Below, piece after piece: positions 1 through 5,573 of a DNA stretch of 9,093 bases; position 1 is the stretch's first letter, and each line of letters opens with the position of its first letter. The notes below the pieces were generated by a model. The model saw only the letters and a list, made by a program, of their open reading frames with translations, ran no database searches and was not told the origin of the DNA. A program made the translations under genes and the position numbers. Origin of the DNA: Hymenobacter sp. (GTDB lineage: Bacteria > Bacteroidota > Bacteroidia > Cytophagales > Hymenobacteraceae); assembly GCA_025362615.1 (NCBI GenBank), contig JANYFQ010000705.1:1-9093 (forward strand), read 5' to 3'.

Positions 1-148
1 CTTTGCGAAGCAGCACTCCGCCGTGCTTCAGCAGGTCGTCCATGTGTTCGGCTTTGCCTTGAAATACGTGGTATGCGCTTTCGAAAGTGCGGGCAAGGTC
101 TTCGGGAAGAATCTTTTCGAGTTGAACTTCGAGGTCGTTGGCAGCCAT
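1..148 (-). CDS. Unrecognised protein, N-terminal 49 residues only (gene runs off the left edge)
   Basis: An open frame on the minus strand starts with ATG at 148-146 and stays open to base 1, giving 49 codons that begin MAANDLEVQLEKILPEDLA. I do not recognise the family. The visible part is hydrophilic, rich in Glu, Asp, Leu and Lys, likely helical, with no signal peptide or membrane segment, so a cytoplasmic protein is likely. Start choice: the Met-Ala-Ala opening is plausible, and codon use (GCC, CTC, GAA, AAG) matches the neighbouring genes. No Shine-Dalgarno sequence is seen, which is usual in Bacteroidota. It lies 113 bases downstream of the lipoprotein gene on the same strand and could be cotranscribed with it or have its own promoter. 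The evidence is an uninterrupted frame and composition only. Confidence 0.55.
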   Translation of the reverse strand, partial: MAANDLEVQLEKILPEDLARTFESAYHVFQGKAEHMDDLLKHGGVLLRK

Positions 149-202
149 GAGAATGGGAGAAGGAAGTGAAAGGGAAAACGGCCAAGTGGCAACAGCCGCC
201 GC

Positions 203-250
203 CCGGTTTGTACGGAGAAGGCCGCCATGCGGTTATGCTTCTCAAACCGG
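203..250. other. Intergenic three-tier hairpin between two minus-strand genes
   Basis: The gap between the lipoprotein stop and the next minus-strand start holds a nested inverted repeat. The outer arms are CCGGTTT (203-209) and AAACCGG (244-250). The middle arms are GAGAAG (215-220) and CTTCTC (238-243). The inner hairpin is CCGC-CAT-GCGG (222-232). A 5-base bulge separates the outer and middle helices. No T-run follows on either strand, so it is not a standard intrinsic terminator. It could be a 3' mRNA-stabilising structure, a protein site or a decayed repeat. The pairing is seen directly; the role is unknown. Confidence 0.45.
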
Positions 251-261
251 CCCGTCGGGGT

Positions 262-852
262 TTAGAGGCGGCCTTCGGCTTCGTAGCGCAACGTGTCGAA
301 AAACACTAATTTTTGCCGGCCCCGCACGCTGTAGCGGCGCAGTTGGCCGGCAGTCAGGGCCAGCTCCAGGTGCTTCTCGGTGCTGAAAAGCGCGTTTTCC
401 TGGCGGATATCGGCCGCGATTTCTTCGGCTTTGCCGTTGGCTATCAGCACCATTAGCCGGCCGACGGGCGCGTTGGCCTGGCCCGACCGCCGGGTGTAAA
501 TGCGCCGCACTTTGCCACCGGGCAGCATCGTCGAATCGACGGTGTACGTGCCGCGCAGGGCCGCTTTGTTGATGTCGGCCTGGTAAAAAATCTGCAGTTC
601 GTCGGGCCAACGCACGGCGGCCACGCGCACGGTTTCGGTGGGGCCGCCCCGCAGGTTTACGCGCTTGGTGGTGCCGGAAGCCTGCGCCACCAGGTCCTTC
701 ACCTGCTGGTCGAGCAAACCTTTTACGTCAAAATAAAGCGGCTTGCGGGCCGATGCGGGCGCTTCGGCCGGTGCCCCGCCGCAGCCTGCCAGCGCCAGGG
801 GCAACGCCAGCAGCAGGCACCGGTACGTTGCCAAAAACCAGCGGCTACGCAT
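262..852 (-). CDS. Lipoprotein of unknown function, downstream partner of gpmI
   Basis: A 196-residue protein with a clear lipoprotein signal: Arg-rich N-terminus (MRSRW), hydrophobic stretch (residues 6-21) and lipobox LALAGC with the acylated Cys at residue 24, followed by a Gly/Ala/Pro-rich spacer. The mature part has no other membrane segment and contains alternating hydrophobic/charged stretches suggesting a beta-rich soluble domain anchored to the envelope. I do not recognise a named family. I chose the ATG at 852 over one 33 bases upstream because it places the positive residues directly before the hydrophobic core. This start overlaps the last 8 bases of gpmI (ATGCGTAG holds both the start and the gpmI TAG stop), so translation is probably coupled and the two genes probably form an operon. 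Its link to glycolysis is only positional. Confidence 0.8.
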   Translation of the reverse strand: MRSRWFLATYRCLLLALPLALAGCGGAPAEAPASARKPLYFDVKGLLDQQVKDLVAQASGTTKRVNLRGGPTETVRVAAVRWPDELQIFYQADINKAALRGTYTVDSTMLPGGKVRRIYTRRSGQANAPVGRLMVLIANGKAEEIAADIRQENALFSTEKHLELALTAGQLRRYSVRGRQKLVFFDTLRYEAEGRL

Positions 853-2386
853 CGGCGAGGGCGGGGCGTAAGAGGCTAACGCCATTCATTTCAGTGGGTT
901 GCGGCAAGCCCATCAACGCTAGCACGGTGGGCGCAATGTCGCCGAGCTTGCCATCGGCCAGGGTGCCGTAATAATCGTGGTCGGCCAGGATGCAGGGTAC
1001 CAGGTTGGTGGTGTGGGCCGTGTTGGGCGAGCCGTCGGCGTTGCGCATAAACTCGGCATTGCCGTGGTCGGCGATGATGATGCAAGCGTAATTAGCGGCC
1101 AAGGCGGTTTCGACCACCGCACGGGCGCAGGCATCGGCCGTTTCCACGGCCCGCACCACGGCCTCGAACACGCCGGTGTGGCCCACCATATCGGGATTGG
1201 CGAAGTTAAGCACCACAAAGTCAGCCACTTTTGCTTGTAGCTCTGGTACCAGGGCATCGCGCAGGTCGGCGGCGCTCATTTCGGGCTGCAAGTCGTAGGT
1301 CGCTACTTTGGGCGAGGGCTTGAGGATGCGGGTTTCGCCGATAAACGGGTTTTCGCGCCCGCCCGAGAAGAAAAACGTGACGTGCGGATATTTCTCGGTT
1401 TCGGCGATGCGAATTTGAGTCCTGCCGTTTACGGCCAGCACTTCGCCGAGCGTGTTGTCGAGGTTATCTTTCTCAAAAACCGGCGTTACGCCCACAAACG
1501 TGCTGTCGTAGTTCGTTAGGGTAAGGTAGTGCAGATTGAGGCGTTGCATCCCGAAGGCGTGGTTGTCGTGCTGGGTCAGCACTTCGGTTATTTCGCGGCC
1601 CCGGTCGGTGCGAAAATTGAAGCACAGCACCACGTCGCCCTCCTGAATAGTGGCCAGCGGCAGGCCATCCGGCCCGGTCTTGACGATGGGTTTCAGAAAC
1701 TCGTCCGTCACGCCTTCTTTGTACTGCTCCTGAACGCTCTGAATCAGGTTCTGCGACGGGGCACCGAGGCCGTTTACCAGCAAGTCGTAGGCTATTTTGA
1801 CGCGCTCCCAACGCTGGTCGCGGTCCATGGCGTAGTAGCGGCCCACAACGGAGGCGATTTTGGCCCCCGTGCGCTCGACGTGCAATTCCAGGTCGTTGAT
1901 GAAACGGACGCCGCTTTTGGGGTCGGTGTCGCGCCCGTCGGTGAAGGCGTGAACGAACACCCGGCGCACCCCTGCCTCGCGGGCCAACGTGCAAAGCGCC
2001 TTTACGTGCTCGATGTGCGAATGCACCCCACCATCCGAAAGTAACCCAATAAGGTGCAGGGGCTTGTCGTTCTCCACAGCGTACTCGAAGGCTTTGACCA
2101 GCGCCGGCACCTGCCCCAGCTTGCGCTCCCGAATGGCTTTGCCGATGCGCACCAGCTCCTGGTCCACGACGCGGCCCGCGCCGATGTTCATGTGGCCGAC
2201 TTCCGAGTTGCCCATCTGGCCTTCGGGCAGCCCCACGGCCTCGCCCGAAGCTTGCAGTTTGCTGTGCGGGTACTTGGCCAGCATTTCGTGGTAGAAGGGA
2301 GCCCTGGCGGCATCCACGGCCGAAACCTCGGGGTTGGGGGCAATGCCCCAGCCGTCCAAAATAACGAGTAAAACCTGCTTGCTCAT
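845..2386 (-). CDS. gpmI: 2,3-bisphosphoglycerate-independent phosphoglycerate mutase
   Basis: A cytoplasmic glycolytic and gluconeogenic enzyme that interconverts 3-phosphoglycerate and 2-phosphoglycerate through a phosphoserine intermediate, using two Mn2+ ions. The 513-residue length fits the family (about 510-515). Visible motifs in order: metal-binding ILDGWG (Asp11), the nucleophile in GNSEVGHMNIGAGR (Ser61), DGRDTDPKSG, GRYYAMDRDQRWER, FNFRTDRGREIT, the KYPHVTFFFSGG block, NFANPDMVGHTG and the metal-binding IADHGNAE near the C-terminus. It belongs to the alkaline phosphatase-like superfamily, with the transferase domain inserted after the first motif block. The frame is open for 107 codons upstream of the chosen ATG at 2386, but those residues match nothing in the family, and MSKQVLLVILDGWG is the canonical beginning. 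The gene overlaps the following lipoprotein gene and diverges from the DUF4783 gene. No missing catalytic residues were seen. Confidence 0.97.
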   Translation of the reverse strand: MSKQVLLVILDGWGIAPNPEVSAVDAARAPFYHEMLAKYPHSKLQASGEAVGLPEGQMGNSEVGHMNIGAGRVVDQELVRIGKAIRERKLGQVPALVKAFEYAVENDKPLHLIGLLSDGGVHSHIEHVKALCTLAREAGVRRVFVHAFTDGRDTDPKSGVRFINDLELHVERTGAKIASVVGRYYAMDRDQRWERVKIAYDLLVNGLGAPSQNLIQSVQEQYKEGVTDEFLKPIVKTGPDGLPLATIQEGDVVLCFNFRTDRGREITEVLTQHDNHAFGMQRLNLHYLTLTNYDSTFVGVTPVFEKDNLDNTLGEVLAVNGRTQIRIAETEKYPHVTFFFSGGRENPFIGETRILKPSPKVATYDLQPEMSAADLRDALVPELQAKVADFVVLNFANPDMVGHTGVFEAVVRAVETADACARAVVETALAANYACIIIADHGNAEFMRNADGSPNTAHTTNLVPCILADHDYYGTLADGKLGDIAPTVLALMGLPQPTEMNGVSLLRPALADA

Positions 2387-2413
2387 AGTTGCGTTGCGGA
2401 TGAATGTCGGTGG

Positions 2414-2421
2414 CGAAGGTA
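2414..2421 (-). promoter_or_regulatory. Candidate -7 promoter box for gpmI
   Basis: On the minus strand this reads TACCTTCG, one base from the Bacteroidota -7 consensus TAnnTTTG. It would start transcription about 20 bases before the gpmI ATG. No convincing -33 TTTG partner was found, so this rests on one short motif at a sensible distance. Confidence 0.35.
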
Positions 2422-2449
2422 CGGCGCACGGCGTGTTGCGGGTTATGAT

Positions 2450-2457
2450 TACCTTCG
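2450..2457 (+). promoter_or_regulatory. Candidate rightward -7 box in the divergent region (upstream copy)
   Basis: TACCTTCG on the plus strand is the same word as the gpmI box, placed back to back with it 28 bases away. It would give a leader of roughly 135 bases before the DUF4783 gene. No -33 partner was seen. It may be a second promoter or chance. Confidence 0.22.
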
Positions 2458-2545
2458 GCCAACGGAGGGCCAGCAACCCACGTTTCGGGCCTTTGTTTAC
2501 AACGCAACGGGCCTGCTTACAGCTCGTGTTTCGGGGTTGTGGCAC

Positions 2546-2553
2546 TATTTTCG
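2546..2553 (+). promoter_or_regulatory. Candidate -7 promoter box for the DUF4783 gene
   Basis: TATTTTCG matches TAnnTTTG at seven of eight positions and sits 45 bases before the ATG at 2599, implying a leader of about 38 bases. It is better placed than the copy at 2450. No good -33 element was found. Confidence 0.35.
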
Positions 2554-2598
2554 CTTGCCTCACGAAGTCCGCGTATGACGCAATTAGTACTCCTGTTA

Positions 2599-3003
2599 AT
2601 GAAACGCTATTATTTTCGTGCCCTGCTTCTGAGCTGCCTCTGGCTGCTGGCGCAGGCACCCGCTTTCGCGCAGGGTGCCGACAACCTGGCGGCCGTGCGC
2701 CTGGCACTCCGCAATGGCTCTTCGCGTGAGCTGTCGCAGTATTTCGCCCCGACAGTAGAAGTGGGCTTTGACGGTGATAAACAAGGCTACAGCGCCACGC
2801 AGGCCGAGTTTGTGATGAAAAGTTTTTTCAGCAAAACCGCGCCCGCCAGCTTCGAATTTATTCACACCGGAGCCAGCAACGAGGGCATTCCCTACGCCAT
2901 TGGTCGTTATACTGGCAAAAGCGGCACCTACCGCGTTTTCATCAAGCTGAAATCGTCCAAAGCTCCGCCGATGATTGACACGCTGGACTTTACAAAAGAG
3001 TAA
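2599..3003 (+). CDS. Secreted DUF4783-family protein
   Basis: A 134-residue exported protein. Residues 1-25 form a type I signal peptide: MKRYYFR, a hydrophobic core and a cleavage site after AFA (residues 22-24). The mature part has the layout I associate with Bacteroidota DUF4783 proteins: an N-terminal helix (LAAVRLALRNGSSRELSQYF), a short beta region with VEVGFDG, the ATQAEFVMKSFF helix, and a C-terminal sheet with YAIGRYTGKSGTYRVFIKL. This looks like a small NTF2-like alpha+beta fold. Its molecular function is unknown. Upstream ATGs at 2539 and 2575 are in frame, but they would bury the signal peptide behind extra residues, and the one at 2539 lies before the likely transcription start. 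Family members often sit directly upstream of nadC, as here, although a terminator at 3076 separates the two. Confidence 0.85.
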   Translation: MKRYYFRALLLSCLWLLAQAPAFAQGADNLAAVRLALRNGSSRELSQYFAPTVEVGFDGDKQGYSATQAEFVMKSFFSKTAPASFEFIHTGASNEGIPYAIGRYTGKSGTYRVFIKLKSSKAPPMIDTLDFTKE

Positions 3004-3004
3004 T

Positions 3005-3069
3005 ACGGGTTTTTAACCTGTGCCGTAGCACTCAGTACCACGGGTTTTCAACCCGTGCCCCCGCACTCA
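3005..3069 (+). repeat. Two tandem REP-like units, each with a GGGTT-TTY-AACC hairpin
   Basis: Two copies of a 30-base unit lie at 3005-3034 and 3040-3069, offset by 35 bases and identical at 25 of 30 positions. Each unit starts with ACGGGTTTTYAACCYGT, which folds into a 7-8 bp hairpin with a 3-base loop (perfect in copy 2 as CACGGGTT-TTC-AACCCGTG, 3039-3057). Each ends with GTGC-NNNN-GCAC, which can form a second small hairpin whose only changes are in its loop (CGTA versus CCCC). The first unit begins two bases after the DUF4783 stop codon. The layout resembles REP elements moved by REP-associated tyrosine transposases; that link is inferred because no transposase is in the window. Confidence 0.75.
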
Positions 3070-3075
3070 AAGAGC

Positions 3076-3103
3076 AAACCCCAGCTTCGGCCGGGGTTTT
3101 TTT
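3076..3103 (+). terminator. Intrinsic terminator after the DUF4783 gene
   Basis: A GC-rich stem pairs AAACCCC (3076-3082) with GGGG (3093-3096) plus the first Ts, with one A/C mismatch and an inner GC pair set closed by a TTCG tetraloop (3086-3089). It runs directly into seven Ts (3097-3103). It works on the plus strand only; the other strand has no adequate T-run. It should end the DUF4783 transcript before nadC, making nadC dependent on its own promoter. Confidence 0.88.
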
Positions 3104-3157
3104 GTGCCCGATGCGGAGCAGCCCACTGACAGACGCAAGCCAGGCGACCGCCTTGTG

Positions 3158-3176
3158 CGCGGGTTGAAAACCCGCG
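3158..3176 (-). repeat. Third REP-like hairpin, in opposite orientation
   Basis: CGCGGGTT-GAA-AACCCGCG is an 8 bp stem with a 3-base loop. Its reverse complement has the same GGGTTTTCAACCC core as the unit at 3039-3057. One A-T pair of that copy is replaced here by a G-C pair at both matching stem positions, so the stem is kept by a compensatory change. Together with 3005-3069 it brackets the terminator, an arrangement like a REP doublet. Confidence 0.7.
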
Positions 3177-3201
3177 TTACGCCCCACGGCCGAAACGGTC
3201 G

Positions 3202-3209
3202 TAATTTTG
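3202..3209 (+). promoter_or_regulatory. -7 promoter box of nadC
   Basis: TAATTTTG is an exact match to the Bacteroidota -7 consensus TAnnTTTG and is the best such match noted in the window. It ends only 4 bases before the nadC GTG start, so the expected transcription start falls at or next to the start codon. The -33 region has no clear TTTG (TTAC at 3177-3180 is at about the right distance). Confidence 0.55.
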
Positions 3210-3213
3210 CGCC

Positions 3214-4080
3214 GTGCTTACTGCTCCTTACCTGACCCCGGCTGCCCTTACCACCTTCATTCGCACGGCGTTGGCCGAAGACGTGGGCGACGGCGACCAT
3301 TCCTCGCTGGCCGCGATTCCGGCCACGGCCCGCAACCGCGCCCACCTGCTCGTCAAAGACCACGGCGTGCTGGCGGGTATGGCCCTGGCCCCGCTGATTT
3401 TTGCCGAAGTCGATGCGGAGCTGCAAATGCAGGCGCTTTTGCCCGACGGCAGCACCGTCAAACCCGGCGACATTGCCTTCATCGTCGAAGGCCCGGCCCG
3501 CAGCATTCTCACCGCCGAGCGCCTGGTGCTCAATTGTATGCAGCGCATGAGCGGCATTGCCACCTACACGGCGCATCTCAGCGCGCTGCTGGCCGGCACC
3601 ACCGCCAAACTCCTCGACACGCGCAAAACCACGCCCAACTTTCGGCTCTGCGAGAAGTGGGCCGTGCTCATCGGCGGCGGCGTAAACCACCGCTACGGCC
3701 TCTTCGACGGCATCATCCTCAAAGACAACCACGTCGATTACGCGGGCGGCATCGCTCCGGCCATCGCGGCGACGCAGCAGTACCTGAAAAACACGGGCCG
3801 GCAACTGCCCATCGTGGTCGAAACCCGCACTTTGGCCGAAGTACAACAAGTGTTGGATGCCGGTGGCATCCAACGCATTATGCTTGACAATATGCCGCCC
3901 GTCCTGCTCCGGCAGGCCGTGGAGTTGATTGCTGGCCGCTACCCCACCGAGGCCAGTGGCGGCATCACCGAAACCACCATTGCCGCCGTGGCGGCCACGG
4001 GCGTGAGCTACATCTCGGTGGGTGCCCTCACGCACTCGGCCGGCAGCCTCGACCTGAGCCTCAAAGCCACTAATCACTGA
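3214..4080 (+). CDS. nadC: Nicotinate-nucleotide pyrophosphorylase (quinolinate phosphoribosyltransferase)
   Basis: A cytoplasmic enzyme of de novo NAD synthesis. It converts quinolinate and PRPP to nicotinate mononucleotide, CO2 and pyrophosphate. The 288 residues match the family length. Seen in order: the N-terminal EDVGDGDHSS motif (22-31); an alpha/beta lid domain; LNCMQRMSGIAT (106-117); the quinolinate/PRPP-binding LLDTRKTTP (133-141, Arg137 and Lys138); GGGVNHRYGL with His159 and Arg160; ILKDNH (Lys170); VVETRTL (Glu203); MLDNM (Asp225); the phosphate-binding EASGGIT (246-252) and ISVGALTHS near the end. The start is GTG, because an in-frame TAA at 3202-3204 rules out anything further upstream and the next Met is far inside the fold. 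The last codons (Asn-His-stop) lie inside the left arm of the following repeat element. The gene is likely transcribed from its own promoter. Confidence 0.96.
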   Translation: MLTAPYLTPAALTTFIRTALAEDVGDGDHSSLAAIPATARNRAHLLVKDHGVLAGMALAPLIFAEVDAELQMQALLPDGSTVKPGDIAFIVEGPARSILTAERLVLNCMQRMSGIATYTAHLSALLAGTTAKLLDTRKTTPNFRLCEKWAVLIGGGVNHRYGLFDGIILKDNHVDYAGGIAPAIAATQQYLKNTGRQLPIVVETRTLAEVQQVLDAGGIQRIMLDNMPPVLLRQAVELIAGRYPTEASGGITETTIAAVAATGVSYISVGALTHSAGSLDLSLKATNH

Positions 4081-4340
4081 TTTTAAGGGTGATTTTTAAT
4101 GATTGCACTGATTTTCGGTGTCGAAGTCGGTATCAAAATCGAGGACGGTTTTGTTGGTTGATTGTCAGTGTTATTTCTGAATAAGTCCACCCTCACAATC
4201 AGCGAAATCATTGAAAATCAATGATGAAATCATCAGAAATCGGCCTTGACATCAGCGGTTCACAATCAGCGAAATCATTAAAAATCATCCTTAAAATCAG
4301 TGATGAAATCATTAGAAATCAGCCTTAAAATCAGTGATTT
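4072..4340. repeat. Inverted AATCA-rich element filling the nadC to YcxB-like gap
   Basis: The whole gap is one structured element. A 32-base arm (4073-4104) is matched in inverted orientation at 4273-4304 with one mismatch. The outermost 17 bases (4072-4088) have a further perfect inverted copy at 4323-4339. The right half holds two direct units beginning TCACAATCAGCGAAATCATT, at 4193-4259 and 4260-4340; the second carries a 12-base insertion. The word AATCA recurs every 9-12 bases. The left arm includes the last two sense codons and the stop of nadC, and the right end touches the next ATG. It is AT-rich in contrast to the flanking genes. No open frame or transposase is present. The region could fold as a long hairpin in mRNA; its function is unknown. 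Confidence 0.8.
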
Positions 4341-4949
4341 ATGAATCAACCCAATCAACGCGGCGGCGGCGGCTTCCGGCAGGCCCAACAAGCTGCGCCG
4401 ATGGCTATTCGCACCAAAAAAACCCAGTTCAGCACCGACGAGTACACCAAGCTGGCGATGGCCGAGGTGTGGCGTAAAGATTGGCCTTATGCGCTCGTTC
4501 CCTTTGTGTTGGGGCTGTTGCCGGCGTTGTTTGTGCATTCGTTCTGGTGGCTCCTGTTATCCGTGGTGCTGACGCTGCTGTTCGTGGTGCTGCGCTCGGC
4601 GCAGGTGCAGGGCGTAACGCAGATGGAACAGAGCAAGCCCCTCTTCGAGCGCATGGCGTTTGAGGTGGACAACCGCAACGTGCTCATGCGGGTAAGCCCC
4701 GAAAAGGCGATGCAGCTCACTTGGGACATGATAGGCCGCGCCCGTCGGCACGAGAGTGCGTATCTGCTTTACCTCAAGCCTGGTATCCCGCCGGCGGGGT
4801 TGGCCGCGTGGCGCTTGTGGGTGGCCCGCACCTTCGACGTGCCCGTGTTTTTGCAGCTGCCCTACAAAATATTCAACTCCGACAACGACCGCAAGCTGTT
4901 CGAAGCCATGTTGCGCCGTAAGGATTTGCTGCCCGGCGAGGCAGCTTAA
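4341..4949 (+). CDS. YcxB-like membrane protein of unknown function
   Basis: A 202-residue protein. Residues 1-20 are a Gly/Gln-rich low-complexity tail. Residues 24-46 are charged. Two adjacent hydrophobic segments (about 48-65 and 67-84) form a membrane hairpin. A soluble C-terminal domain follows, with the pattern FEVDNRNVLMRVSPEKAMQLTWDMI (106-130) and ending VFLQLPYKIFNSDNDRKLFEAML (169-191). This layout, with a short hairpin followed by a PH-like domain closing on a P-x-x-x-F-x-S/N motif, resembles the YcxB-like family, whose role is not established. The family match is from memory and moderate. A second possible start is the ATG at 4401 (MAIRTKK), which would remove the low-complexity tail; the ATG at 4341 directly abuts the repeat element, so either is possible. 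No promoter was recognised outside the repeat. Confidence 0.75.
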   Translation: MNQPNQRGGGGFRQAQQAAPMAIRTKKTQFSTDEYTKLAMAEVWRKDWPYALVPFVLGLLPALFVHSFWWLLLSVVLTLLFVVLRSAQVQGVTQMEQSKPLFERMAFEVDNRNVLMRVSPEKAMQLTWDMIGRARRHESAYLLYLKPGIPPAGLAAWRLWVARTFDVPVFLQLPYKIFNSDNDRKLFEAMLRRKDLLPGEAA

Positions 4950-4954
4950 AACAA

Positions 4955-5077
4955 GTTTCTTGTCGCTGGTTTCTTGTTTCTCGTTAGATTTCAATCGCTG
5001 ACCCGAAACCTGTAATAAGGAACCGACAACAAGAAACCGACCAACAAGAAACCAGCAACAAGAAACAAGAAACACCC
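4955..5077. repeat. Inverted heptamer array (GTTTCTT left arm, AACNNNN right arm)
   Basis: Left arm: five contiguous heptamers from 4955 to 4989, consensus GTTTCTT. Right arm: heptamers of the form AACNNNN, with AACAAGA as the commonest word, starting at 5021, 5028, 5035, 5043, 5050, 5057, 5064 and 5071; one extra base breaks the 7-base step after 5035. The arms are inverted copies: 4955-4978 matches the reverse complement of 5043-5066 at 23 of 24 positions. The last heptamer, AACACCC, is followed at once by the ATG of the lipoprotein gene. The central part (4990-5020) is unrelated sequence. It covers nearly the whole YcxB-like/lipoprotein gap. A weak -7-like TAGATTTC occurs at 4985-4992. Confidence 0.82.
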
Positions 5078-5434
5078 ATGAAAAATACCCTGCCCCGCCT
5101 GTTGGCTTTTGCCGCTACTGCCTTGGTTTTCACCGCTTGCAGCAGCGAGCCGTCGGATTGGCGCCCCGACCAAAAAGTGTCGCACGACATGGTGGAGCCG
5201 GGTACCCGCAGCACCGAGAATTTCGAGGAAGGCCACAGCGTTGGCCTGGAAGCGGACATCAAGGAGCACGAAGAAAGCATTGAAAAAGCCGAAAGCAAGG
5301 TGAAAACCGAAGCCCCCGGCGATGCCTCACAATCGGCCAACTCGGTGGAAGCCATGCAGAAGCACGGGGCCACCATGCAAGCCGTGGAAGAAGGCAATAC
5401 CCCTGCCGCCCGCCAGGCGGAAACCGGGAAATAG
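5078..5434 (+). CDS. Small acidic lipoprotein, function unknown
   Basis: A 118-residue protein with a lipoprotein signal: MKNTLPR, a hydrophobic stretch (residues 8-18) and Cys21 in VFTACSS. Phe at the -3 position is slightly unusual for a lipobox. The mature part is hydrophilic, rich in Glu, Lys, Ser and Ala. A stretch at about 58-79 (EADIKEHEESIEKAESKVKT) is likely a short coiled coil or amphipathic helix, and the C-terminal third is probably disordered. I recognise no family. It is probably envelope-anchored and periplasmic. The ATG follows the heptamer array directly, with no Shine-Dalgarno sequence. The next gene starts 139 bases downstream, past a terminator-like hairpin. Confidence 0.78.
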   Translation: MKNTLPRLLAFAATALVFTACSSEPSDWRPDQKVSHDMVEPGTRSTENFEEGHSVGLEADIKEHEESIEKAESKVKTEAPGDASQSANSVEAMQKHGATMQAVEEGNTPAARQAETGK

Positions 5435-5470
5435 GCCCCCGTCGACGGGTGTAGATTGAATTTCGTTCGG

Positions 5471-5509
5471 AGCGGTTTTGGGTTGTGCAGGCAACCTGGA
5501 ACCGCTTTT
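5471..5509 (+). terminator. Probable terminator or attenuator hairpin between the lipoprotein and ZIP genes
   Basis: AGCGGTT (5471-5477) pairs with AACCGCT (5500-5506), and GGTTG (5481-5485) with CAACC (5492-5496). A symmetric 3-base internal loop lies between the two helices. The stem is followed by TTT, so the run is four Ts including the last stem base. The T-run is short, so termination may be partial. It lies about 65 bases before the ZIP ATG and could also act as an attenuator or mRNA-processing site. Confidence 0.45.
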
Positions 5510-5573
5510 CGGCCGTTTGCCAAGCTGGAATTTGCTGGCAGATTGCCACGGCCCGGCCGGTGCCCTTTTGCTT

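Noticed and set aside
2387..2707. A 107-residue N-terminal extension of GpmI (open frame upstream of 2386)
   Set aside because: The residues have no family resemblance, would run into the divergent DUF4783 gene, and the canonical MSKQVLLVILDGWG start is available.
3067..4077. A 336-codon minus-strand open frame opposite nadC
   Set aside because: It is antisense to a full-length NadC with all motifs, has low-complexity Gly/Ala/Arg composition, and runs through the terminator and REP region, so it is a shadow frame.
4072..5077. CRISPR array
   Set aside because: The repeats are short degenerate words of 5-7 bases, packed without unique spacers of constant length, and arranged in inverted arms. 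No cas genes are nearby.
5478..5573. An extended N-terminus of the ZIP transporter from a GTG at 5478
   Set aside because: The added residues would overlap the hairpin at 5471-5509, do not resemble a ZIP N-terminus and would place a hydrophilic tail before the first membrane segment; the ATG at 5574 is the natural start.
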